From positions 8,420,001 through 8,484,000 of the forward strand of contig NC_132983.1 in NCBI RefSeq assembly GCF_047496725.1: DNA of 64,000 nt, in the 5' to 3' direction. Below, one piece after another: positions 24,623-35,900 of this stretch. The first letter of the stretch is position 1. Every line of letters begins with the position of its first letter. Position numbers and translations under genes: made by a program. Source of the DNA: Anoplolepis gracilipes (lineage: Eukaryota > Arthropoda > Insecta > Hymenoptera > Formicidae). The notes beneath the pieces were generated by a model. The model worked only from the letters and a program-made list of their open reading frames with translations. It was not told the DNA's origin and made no database searches.

Positions 24623-24918
24623 AGTCGTTGTGAACTCCGCATATATTAAGATGTAAATTAGTTCCGGCAGGTACTACGTGTCTCTGAAAAGCGTAATATA
24701 AAGTTTTCGAAATATTAAAATTTACAAAAATAAGAAATCTTTTAAAAAACAAAATGTAAATAATATTGTATTCTTAAAATGTTAAGGCAAATTAAAATTT
24801 TATATTTAACAATATATACTTTGTCTAGTATGACATCTTTAAAAAGAAAACATTATATTCATCGCTGTACCATCACGATCCTGTAATTGTCGTCATATAT
24901 ATATATATATATATATAT

Positions 24919-24981
<63 letters not shown>

Positions 24982-25670
24982 ATAATAAATAATGATATAT
25001 ATAAATTTAAAAATTTTTTTGATACGTACCTCAAACATAAAAGTATCGATTTCCTTTCTGATGTCCAAATCAGTTAAAAATCCTTCTCGAGATGCCGCTA
25101 TTAACAAAATAATATAAATTTTATTTTTGTAAGTCGCGCTTTAATTATACAATATAATACTGTTCCTGTTTAAAATTCAAACTTCATTAAAAATAATGAT
25201 TTACTTTTAAGCCAGACAAGTTTTGCATTATTACGTGAAATAATGTGCATAATTACATTAGCATTAATATTACTAGAGTAATTTATAATATTAGATTGTG
25301 TAATCAAGCTTGAATTGAATAAATTTACTTAGAAACTTTGATCTCTTACATCCAAACACTTCAACATCATTTTTAAATAATTTTTTGTATTAAATAATCG
25401 TACATAGTACTACGTTATAGATATTAATAGCATAATATGTTATTAATATTTATAAATAATCACGCAATCTTACAATACAAAGATTACAAGAGTTATTGTA
25501 ATTTTTATAAAAGAAAAAAGAGAATTTAAATTTACACATAATTTATAACATACTTTTTCCGTAAATTTATACAATATTTTTAAGATTTTTCCTTGCTTTC
25601 TTCTTGATACAATTTGAATAACAACTCGATGTAAAACCAAGGCCTGATCATTTTAAACCGTAATTCAATA
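24623..25670 (-). pseudogene. cytochrome P450 CYP4-like, copy B (exon debris)
   Basis: Recognisable fragments in the order expected on the minus strand: the start of exon 11 (24683 down to about 24623, VVPAGT), a short piece of exon 9 (about 24865-24893), most of exon 8 (about 25027-25106, REGFLTDLDIR...DTFMFE), a scrap of exon 7 (about 25345-25375) and exon 6 (about 25555-25665). The haem loop, exon 10 and exons 1-5 are missing. A (TA)n run has expanded between exons 9 and 8. Clearly dead. Confidence 0.75.
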
Positions 25671-27396
25671 AGTTATATATAATTCCAAAACTAATAATTT
25701 TGTAATGTAATATTGTTATATAGCTTTATTTAAAGCCATCATAAAATTTTATAATAGCTTTTATCATGTTTGTCATTCATTCAAATCAATTGCAGAGGAT
25801 ATAGATAAAATTTATAAATTCGTTTTATACGAATAAAATTTCTAAAATCTTGTAAAAACATTGTACTTTTGTTTTAGTTATAGATTCTTTGATCAAAGAT
25901 AGTTTATCTACAAATTTTATTGTACACAATTAATTTTTTAATATTCTAATATTTTCAATATTTGCAACATTTCAGAAATTACAAATTTTTATTTTGAAAT
26001 AAAACCTTTTCGCGGAGAACAATGCATTTTAATTGATAATTCACAGCTTAAACAAATTGTCTTACTAAAATATAAATAAATGAGTGTAAGGTATGGAGAG
26101 CTGTAGTTTTTACGTTAAAAATTAAAATTAAGAATATAAAAAGTACATAAAGTTTATTACAAATATAATATCATAAAAATATATTAAAGGTGTATTGAAT
26201 TGAGACAAAGAAAATTATGAAATAATATAAGAAAGCAAACGTTATGACAAAAAATAAAACCGAATATAAAAAATAAACAAGTTATTCGCAAACATTAATA
26301 AACCATCCGACAAGGTCAAAACGCTTTAATCATCTCATTATAATCAGGCTAATTTTTATTAATATATCGGTAATCGTATCAAACATGTAATTCGCGAACC
26401 GTGCTGTGAGTAAGATAGAAAAAATTCACCTCGTACAAGCTTGCGGAGGACATTCTCAAAGTCAGGTGACTGTCGCCAACTTGTAGATTAGGAGATGTGT
26501 GAAACTGATGTTGTAGTTCACGATTGTCCTGGAAGTCGTCATATTTACATGAGTAAAAATATATGCAAATTATTAAACAAAACGCATCATCCATTTCAAT
26601 GATCAAGTCAATAGTTCAATATAATTTATTTATATGTCAAACTTCTATAAAACTACTTTATTTTGAAATAAACAAAACTGAGATGCGATAAGAAGAGAGA
26701 AAAAATTAAGATTAAAATAATGGTGTGGTCAGTTTATCTAATTAAATTAATGAACAAATACATGATAGGTGTACTTTCATTGTTGTATAAAATTCACAGA
26801 TATTATACAATTAAGATTAAATTAATTAAAACTCTCTTCCTTCCGTGACAGTGTTCTACTACACAGTTTAACGGTTATGATACGAATAGATATTTTTACT
26901 TATCGACTATTCTGAATCTTTCCATGTACAACCTTCAAACGCTTGGGAGATTGTTGATAATATTACAGTATATTTCAGGTGAACAATCAGTGTCAGTCTG
27001 TAAATTAAGACTATTTTTTTGTCGCTATATATACATTTCAGAAATTAGTCTTTTATTATAATGATGTTCATTATCTAATATCGTTACGTCATCTTACTAG
27101 AAATCATGATTATTATTGATTCTATGCTCCGTTATAACTGACTTATTAGATGTATTTCTATTAGTGACTTTCACTCATTTCGATTCCGACGGGCGGAACG
27201 ATGGTACGTGCTTTGACTCTGAACTGTCACAGACTCTTAAAGTCGAGTACGCCGTACACAATAACACGCGTGCATATTTTCTCGTATACGTGTGTATAAT
27301 ACATACGCATTATGCTACGCGATAAAACTAAACGCGTTATAAAATACAAAACGATTCCGACCGATATTTAAAGCAGCAAATAAATCGCGGTTATAA
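25671..27396. other. intergenic, no gene seen
   Basis: AT-rich. Parts of 25750-26070 resemble intron and flank sequence of P450 copies A and C. Beyond about 26100 I see nothing recognisable. Confidence 0.5.
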
Positions 27397-27404
27397 GTAC
27401 ATAC
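27397..27404. repeat. left 8-bp target-site duplication of hAT element
   Basis: GTACATAC, repeated exactly at 30663-30670. Confidence 0.9.
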
Positions 27405-30400
27405 CAGTGATGTAACGAATGTGCGATTGTGGATATTCGCGAATGCGAATGTGGATGCAAATATTTGTTGCCGACATTCGCGAATGCGAATGCGAATGCA
27501 AATATTGACTTGCACGAACCTGTCAGTGACGGTTGGCCCTCGTGTAAGATTCGTGGGACGCGCGGGCGACACGGGGGGCGTGATTTTGTTTACCGGTGTC
27601 ATTTCGCGTTTATTCTTATTTAGTTTATTTAGAGTGCTTGCGAGTGCACATGTTTTTAGTTTTTACGAGTAGTGTGTGTATGTGTAGTGTGTACTGTGTA
27701 CTGTGTACTACTATGTACACTGTGTACTATTATTTATTTACATAATACGTATTACGTATACGTATAACCTAAAGTGCTAATAGGTAAGTTCTAAGTTCTT
27801 ATAATTGTTTACCCGCTAACGAGCGTTCGTTTAATACTGGACACCCTGTGCCCTGTATATAAGTATTAAGTATATATTGTATGTTATAATAATATATATT
27901 TTATATTTATTTCAAAGTAATTTATTTCATGTATTTATTTATTTAACTTTCAGGATATATCATCGAAAATGAGCAAATGTAATTCGAGTCCAATTTGGAC
28001 TTATTTTTTACTCTCTGATACTGATCACGCGAAATGTAAAATTTGCAACAAATTAATCTCGCGCAAAGGACGTACAACTAGCGCAATGCGAAACCATATA
28101 AAATCAATACACAAAGAAGAGTTTAGGAATCTAGAAAACATCGAAAATCAAAAACGAGAAGAACTTACTACTTTGTCTAATTTATCACCCCATCAGACGT
28201 CGGGAAAGAATGAACTTAAACAAAGTTTTATTGTCGAGTGCATAGAAAGGACCAAAAAATGGGATAACAAGAACTCGAAGTCTCTTCAAATTGATCAATT
28301 GGTCAGCGAAATGATCGCATTGGAAGATTTACCTTTCAATTTCGTCGAAAGTTTAGGATTTGGCAGATTGATACAGCATCTTTGTCTTCCGTATAACCTC
28401 AAGACACATCAATATTTTACATTTTTGTGTGATAAAATATATTCGAGAGTAGAAGAGAAAGTGAAAGAACTACTAACACAATTCGAGATATATAGTCGGA
28501 TTATATCCGACCATATATAGATATATGGTCGGATTCTTCTTCTGGAGTGTCCTTATTAAGTTTGACCTGTCACGGAATTACACGCTATTATGAAAGAAAA
28601 TTGATAATTTTAAAAGCAGAGATATTCAATGATGGTCGCCACACGGGCGAAAATATAGCCGCAAAAATTGAGAAAATGTTATCTTTCTGGGGTATACCTA
28701 TGGAGAAAGTTCTTTGCATAATTAGAGATTCGGGTTCGAATATGAAAAAGAGTATGTCTTTATTACATGTAAAAGATATAGATTGCACAGCCCACCAAAT
28801 ACAACTTATAGTTAAAGATGGAATAAACGCACAAGAGATGATAGTCGACTTAATAAAAAAACGTAAAAAGATAGCGATGCATTTTCATCATTCAAATACC
28901 GCTCAGGATGAGTTAAAAGCATTGCATGAAAAACTTGACCAGCCAAAGCTCCATGTATTACAGGATTGTTCTACAAGATGGAATAGCACGTTCTATATGA
29001 TACAGAGAATTTTGCAAACTAAAGATTCATTATGTCTTTATGCATCTTCTAACCATAAGATCCCTCAGCTTACATCTCATGATTGGGTTGTTCTAGAAAA
29101 ACTGATTTATTTATTAAAACCATTCGAGGAGATAACAAGGGAGCTCAGTAGTGCTAATGTTTCGATTTCGTCTGTGATTCCACTAATATCCTCTTTGAAA
29201 AAAATAATTGACAGTCTAGATGAAACAGATCGAGAAATTGGCAAAAATATATGTGTTTTAAAACATGAATTAGTACGTAGATTTTCTCATTTGGAAAATG
29301 ATGTTTTATTCACAACAGCAACTTTATTGGATCCGCGATATAAATCAAAATTTTTTGGAAATCACACTTACGTTAAAGAACATGTTATAAAAAATATTCT
29401 TGACATGTACAAAGAAAGAGAGTTTTACATGAATTCAGAAGCCTATCATTAAACGTAAGAAAGTAAGTAACGAAGAATCCCAACCATCTATAAGTACGGA
29501 AAATCTAAGAAAATGCACATCTTTAAAAGAGTCAATGGCTTTACTAATGTATTCAAGTTCAAGCGATAGCGAAGACGAACAAATTACCAACGAAAGCAAT
29601 CATTCTGAAGAAGTTTTCCTAAAAAAATATATCGCGGATTACTTATCAGAAAAACGCATAGACAGTGATGTATGTAGATCCATTAGTGTGGTGGAAGACT
29701 AATAAAAAAAAATATGAAATTTTATCCGATATAGCAAGACAATTGTTATGTGTTCCACCCACTAGCGTCCCTAGTGAGCGATTTTTTAGTGAAGCTGATC
29801 TACTTTACACGCCCTACCGTAACAGATTGGATGAAGAAAAAGCGTCAAAACTTCTTTTTTTTAAATTTAATATGCCTTTACTTGAATTTAATTATTAATT
29901 TTTTTATTACAGTTTATTAGAATGTCAGTAAAAATCAATTCCAAAAATTAACCTATATAAACGTGCTTGTGATTTGAGTATCAGTATAAAAATTATTATT
30001 TTTGTGTGTTAATTTTATTATAAAGTTCTGCAAAATGATCAAAGACTTTATCTTTTAGTTATTCATCAAGAGCTAAATATTTAAACAGTTATTCATAAAC
30101 AGTCAGTTTTCTTCTGACTTAAATATTAGTAGAAAAATATAAATATCTCATTTATTTCATTATTTTAATCAGAAAGTAGGAGAAATAAGAATATTTTGTT
30201 TTTGTTTATTTTATTAGTTTCATGAAATTGTTTAAAGACTTTGTTTATTTATTATTCAGAGATAAATATGCAATACTGTGAGTATAAAAAACAATATTGA
30301 ATAATTTAAACTCAAGAAGACTGCTGAATTGTTTAGTTCCTATCTTAGCCAAATAAGATCTAGTCAATTTGTGTAGTTGTAAGTAAAATACTAATGTTTT

Positions 30401-30662
30401 TGGTTTTTGATCAACAAAATTATTAATACATTGTAAAATTTACAATGTAAATTTTTAAGGCTCTCCAACTTAATAAAGAAAAATTATTGTGTAGTTTTTT
30501 ACATTTTATATATCTCTTCCTCTAATAAAACCAACTTTTACTAAAGTAATATTCGCAAAACATTCGTATATTTTTTGCGAATACGAATGCGAATGCGAAT
30601 ATTTTGAAATCAGCGAATATTCGCGAATGCAAATGCGAATGCAAATATTCGTTACATCACTA
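27405..30662 (+). mobile_element. hAT DNA transposon, 3258 bp, non-functional
   Basis: The ends are CAGTGATGTAACGAAT and its inverted match ATTCGTTACATCACTA (one terminal mismatch), flanked by the perfect 8-bp duplication GTACATAC, the hAT standard. Subterminal regions at both ends (27425-27510 and 30575-30650) have many GCGAAT/GAATGC hexamers, which in hAT elements usually bind transposase. The internal gene is a broken hAT transposase with a BED zinc finger. Confidence 0.93.
27969..29898 (+). pseudogene. hAT transposase (BED zinc finger), broken
   Basis: N-terminal frame (27969-28520): BED finger with CKIC at about residue 22 and H-x5-H near 43-49. Middle frame (to 29452): IRDSGSNMKKS, DCTAHQIQLIV, LQDCSTRWNSTFYM (RW motif of the catalytic domain) and ATLLDPRYKSKFF. 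C-terminal frame (29665-29898): DPLVWWKTN and SVPSERFFSEAD, the hAT dimerisation domain. Breaks: a stop in a short palindromic repeat near 28517 with probable loss of the segment before TDIW; a frame change near 29440; another near 29670. It would cut and paste the element, but cannot as it stands. The ATG at 28547 is not used; the true start is 27969. Confidence 0.88.
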
Positions 30663-30670
30663 GTACATAC
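30663..30670. repeat. right 8-bp target-site duplication of hAT element
   Basis: GTACATAC, identical to 27397-27404. Confidence 0.9.
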
Positions 30671-31984
30671 ATAGTATAAAGAAGCGCGTAAAATATATTA
30701 ATCGACACACTCTCTCTCTTTTCGTCATGATATTACATACGCATTTTATTACACGATAAATCTTACGCATTAAAATATGTCTAAAGCGATTCCAAAATAC
30801 GTAAATAAAATAACAATATGTCATTCGACCTTAGCGACGTATAACAGGTTATTGTTTACATTCCCGGTTTCGTTTCGTAATCGCGATCACGATCGGGTTT
30901 TTGTTCATATAATATCCTGATTTTGATCACGAAATTGTTGTCGAGAGTCGTATTTGATGTCAACTAAATGGGATTCTCTCAGAATTACTTTTCAGTGAGA
31001 AATGATTGATTGAAAAGAAGACATTGAATCGATGTCAACGTTTGTCGGCGTTTATTTGGCATTTTTTTAATCCTTATTGTTTATTGAGCAACATTTATAC
31101 GTCTCAGTATCACGGCTGATGTATGTTCGTGTATAGAAAGATACATGTTCGCGCGATTGATATTGAATAACCTGGAATATTATTTAAGAATACTGACGAC
31201 ACTAATGAGTCAGGAAACTTTGTTCTTATTCAATTATATTCGTCTTACAACACTAGTAAAAATGCTTGCGTTACACTATACTATATGATCGTGACCGTTC
31301 TGGCGAGGTCATAGCACAGACAAAGAAAGAGAACGCACTACAACGCCACGTTTAGGCATCTTTCGGTCGATAAAACAGTAATTTCTAATGATTACTATAC
31401 GATCAAATAAAATAAAACAAAAAATGTTAATAAACTCAAACATAACCGGTTGTTGGGAGCACAATCTGCTTCAACAAGTGTGGGTCCCGATTAATCAGAG
31501 CTCGATTATTCCGAAATTTGGGAATTTACCGTCAAAATATCGTACGTTTTTACTTTTGTACGGTTTAAAATATTGCGCGATTTTACTTTTGTGCGGTTTA
31601 AACAAATTAAAAAAAGTATGTCACTCGTATAAAACATTAGATCTTGACGATCCTAACAATCTGAGAGGAGGAGAAGGCCTAGGAGAGGCTTATTTGTGTA
31701 TTAATTATTGTAAATCGCATATACGTATCAATTCAGTTTATTATTTGAATAATTTTAACAAAAGAAATTTAAAGAAAAACTGTTACATACCTAAGTCCTA
31801 TAACAGTTTTTATTTAAAAAAAGATTTTTTTTTAGAATTTATAAAAGTATTCATATTTATATTTGTTTATTACTGTTCGCATCGAATATAAAATTTGGTG
31901 AGAATAATAATAATAATTTCTTGAATATTAAACGCTGTTGAAATTTGAATTTCATATTTGTATGATATAGACAACTTTAATGTC
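30671..31984. other. intergenic, no supported gene
   Basis: A 167-residue open frame at 31388-31891 starts with ATG but is Asn/Lys/Tyr/Ile-rich like translated AT-rich DNA, and has no recognisable domain. Two short tandem units lie near 31535-31605 (TTTTACTTTTGTNCGGTTTAAA). Confidence 0.45.
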
Positions 31985-32495
31985 GCATATTCTAATTTCG
32001 TTGAATATGTCAACATAGCTGTTTATGATTTTCTTCAAAACGGAGCAAAAACGAGCAAGTTGTTTAAGAACTTATTTTCTTAATTTATCGATCTTTCCTT
32101 CTGCTACCAAAGTTTTGACATTTAATTTCGAGACACACTGTACATTAGTTTCTACATATATACCGAGAAAAAAAAATGTTTTCAAAATGAATATACAAAA
32201 TTTATTTTCATTTTATCAAGAGTTATTGATTTTAATAAAAATATATTTGTATGCATGTACATAAAAATCAGAATAATAAACAATATACTTTAAATATTAT
32301 CAACACAGGATCGTTTAAGCGTTGAAATCGATACTGTGATGCAAGAGAACGGAGGGAAACTAACGATGAAGGCGTTGCAAAATTTATCATATTTAGAGAT
32401 GTTTAAAGGAAACACCACATTTGTATCCCAGCGTGTTTTTCATAGTACGAAACCCTACGGAGGATGTAAATTTACGTAATTAACTGTCGTTTTGT
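31985..32495 (+). pseudogene. inverted orphan fragment: P450 intron 9 / exon 10
   Basis: On the plus strand, 32310-32475 encodes the P450 exon 10 text VEIDTVMQENGGKLTMKALQ, preceded by a CAACACAG acceptor and followed by the conserved donor region ACGTAATTAACT. All other copies are on the minus strand. A two-base loss in the segment before the ExxR helix shifts the frame. The flanking intron part (31985-32300) matches 45770-46070 of copy D in reverse. Copy A lacks just this region. Confidence 0.8.
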
Positions 32496-32958
32496 ATGAG
32501 TTGCCCTCCGCTACTGCGCATCAGCGTCGATGAGTGACGAAAAGCTTTTATTTTAAAGCAACGAATTTGTAGATATTTGTAGATGGAAATGTAGATTGTA
32601 GATAAATCCCTTGCTTTAAATCCGTTACTTATCATTTAATGCAACTTTAATGTATCTTAAAAATGGAAAGAAAATGCGTTTTAATTTAAGGCATATAATT
32701 ATCAATTTAATTATTTATTTTCCTATAATGTTTCCACTGCTCTATCTTTGAAATATCATCGTCCGAGTGATCGCTCGAAAAAGAAGAGGAGATGCGAAAA
32801 ATATATTTGTATGTTCCGGGACAAAAAATCACATAACATGTTTACATATGCAATGTATATTTTCTTGATAATATTGAACGTATAATATGCGTAATAATTT
32901 TCATTTTTGCAATTCATCAAGTTCTTATACTTACATAATATCCGTATCAATTATACGG
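32496..32958. repeat. P450 3' flank, copy C
   Basis: 32690-32950 is collinear with 11380-11600 (without the SINE) and 44500-44760. No gene. Confidence 0.6.
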
Positions 32959-35900
32959 CTATTTGCGTTCAATTGGAATGAATTTCATATAAACTGTACG
33001 AGAAGGACAAAGTAGTAAATCCGTCTTTAATTGCATATTTTTCATATCATCTACGGGTTCCAAGTAAAAATTGTGCAACAGAGATGCTATTATAGCCTTC
33101 AACTCCAGCAGAGCGAATTTTTGACCTATCATACAATTTAAAGTCTATTATCGACACTATCAAAAATTGTCGAGACGAGCAGAAACGAAAATAACAGTTC
33201 ACCTATGCAATTCCTCGGTCCTGCGCTGAACGGTATATAAGAATATGGATGACGATTCTGTATCTTCTCTGGCAAAAATCTATCCGGATCGAATACTTCT
33301 GGATTTGGCCAAAAATTAGGGTCTCTATGAACTGCCATGATATTAAGAAATAAAGTTGTTCCAGTAGGTACTACATATGACTCTGAAAATCGTATTATAA
33401 AATTATGAATTATTTTTACAAAAATAAAAATTTTTTTGATAAATAAAATGTACATAATATTGTACACAATGTTCTTAAAAAAATGTTAAAGCATTTAAAC
33501 TGATTTTACATTCATTAATATATATTGTACATTGTATAATATGTAACATGTAAAATATGCAATAAAAAAAGGATTACGATATTTTATATGAATTTTATAT
33601 GAATCTAAAATATAATATAAAATTACAAAATATATTAATTTACAAAAGTACGAGTATTTTAAAGAAATAAAATGTACATAATATTGTATTTTTTTAAATG
33701 TTAAAGCAATTGAACTTATTTTACTCGATTAGATGTACTTTATGAAATATGACATGTTCAATATATACAAAAAGATAGTTAATTACGTAATTTAACATCC
33801 TCCGTAGGGTTTCGTACTATGAAAAACACGCTGGGATACAAACGTAGTGTTTCCTTTAAACATCTCTCTAAATATGATAAATTTTGCAACGCCTTCATCG
33901 TAAGTTTCTCTCTGTTCTCTTGCATCACAGTATCGATTTCAACCCTTACACGCTCCTGTGTTGATAATATTTAAATTGTACTGTTTAATATTCTGATTTT
34001 TATGTTTATGAATATAAATACATTTTTAATAGAGGACACGAAAAAGATGATGGATGGAGAAGATGAGTGAAATGTGAAATTAGAGGAGTTTGTGAGATTT
34101 TGAGAGGATAGGGAAAGTTGAGGGGAGAGGAAGGGTAGGCGAGAAAGTGATGGGTCAGTGTTGTCTGGGAAAGTGGAGTGGAGAAGAAGAGTCTAGAAGA
34201 GTGATATAAGGCCGAGAAATGTGGAGTGAGAAGATGAGAGTGATGACGTGGAAAATCGGTGAGATGAAGAAAAGAGAGACAGAGTGGAGCAAGGAGGAAA
34301 GGGATGGACACTGGAAGATGGAAAGCTGACAGTGAGGGTGCCAGGAAAGATGAGATAGAAGAGGAGAGAAAAAGAAAATGGGAAGATGGACAAGAAGGAT
34401 AAGTTGCGGAAAAGAGGGTAAGAAGGTGAAAGGAGAGGAAGACGGAGACCGGTCGGTATAGAAAGAGCGGTGTGACGGAGCGTTGAGGAGTGCGGAGTAC
34501 TGATACAGCAGATGGCGGTAGGCGGTGGTCTAAACGGTGCAGCGTAAATAAGACAGTAGATAGATCGATGTTGGAAGGAGGTTGGTCGATATATCCATCA
34601 GATAGTAGTGGACAGATAAGATAAGGTGCAAGTGGAAAGAGGTTATGAGAGGAAGTTTGGCATATAAGGAAAAGGAAAGGCAAAAGTGTAAGAAAAGAGA
34701 AAAGAAAGAGGAAATGGAAAGGAGGAAGAAGGAGCTAGGAGAGATGGAGGAGCTAAGAGGGATAAGGAGGGAGATGGGAAAAATGTATGAGAAGTTGTTG
34801 GTGGTGGTGAGGAAGATTTGCGGAGAGCTGAAGAGTAGGAAGGCGAGTAAGGAGGGAAAGGCGGAGTGCGAGAGGAGTGAAAGGGCGTTGGAAGAGGAAG
34901 AGGAGAAAGAAACAGTGGAGTGGCGAGAAGAAGAGAGAAGAGGTAGGAAGGAGAAGGAGAGAGGGGTAGAAGAGAGTGTTGAAGCAGGTGATAGAGGAGA
35001 GAAAGGAGGCGAGGGAATGGAAAAGGAGAGGAAGAGGGAGGAGGAAGAAGAAAAAAGAGAGGAAGGGAAGGAAGGAGGGGGAGGCTTAAAGAGGAGACTG
35101 GACCGGGCAAGAGGAAGTGCAAGAGGAAGAGAAAGACGAGGGGGGAACAACGAAGAGGAGGGAGAGATAAGAAGTGGGGCGGAAGACGATGGGATAGAGA
35201 AGGAGAGGGGAGAGAGACAAGAGGAGGAGAGAAGAAAAGAAAGAGGATAGAAAGGAAGAAGCATGGTGAAGAATGACAGAAGAGGATGAAGAGGACGAAT
35301 GGCTGGAAAAAAAGGAAAAGGAGGAGAGAGAGAAGTAGAAAAAGGGGAAGAGTGTTTGAAAGAGGTTGGAGGAAAGAGCGAAGAGGATAAGAAAGAAGAG
35401 GAAAAGAAGAGAGAGAGAGGGAAGAGAGGAAGAGGAGAAAAGAAAGAAGAGAGAGAGAGGAATGTGATATGGAGAGAAATAGAGGGTGCGGATCAGGAGG
35501 AAAGGAGGGGTATTGTGGAAGGCATTGTAAAGAGGAAAGTAGGTAGGGCGTTAAGGATGAAGTGGACAGAAGAGGAAAGAAGAAGGGAGGACGGAACAAG
35601 GATGATATTAACGGAGATGATGAAGAAGGAAGACGTGCTAGAGAAGAAAGGAGAGATTAGAGGGAACTGGGGAGTGGGAGTGGACGAGGACCTGACGCTG
35701 GAGGTGAGGAAGACGAGATGGAGGATCAAGGAGGCAGCGAGAAGAGAGAGTAAGAGGCAGGAGAGTGGTGGCGACGTGTAGGGAACTGAGAGTGGATGGG
35801 AGGAGGTGGATATGGGTAGAAGAGGAAAGGAGATGGGAGATAGAGGATGGAGAAGAGTGAGAGGAGAAAGGAAAAGGAGAGAAGGAGAGGAGAGGAAAGG

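Noticed and set aside
27315..27672. Open frames across the left end of the hAT element
   Set aside because: They come from the GCGAAT hexamer repeats and run across the insertion boundary.
31388..31891. 167-residue open frame as a gene
   Set aside because: Composition matches translated AT-rich DNA, no domain, and internal short tandem repeats. Cannot be supported.
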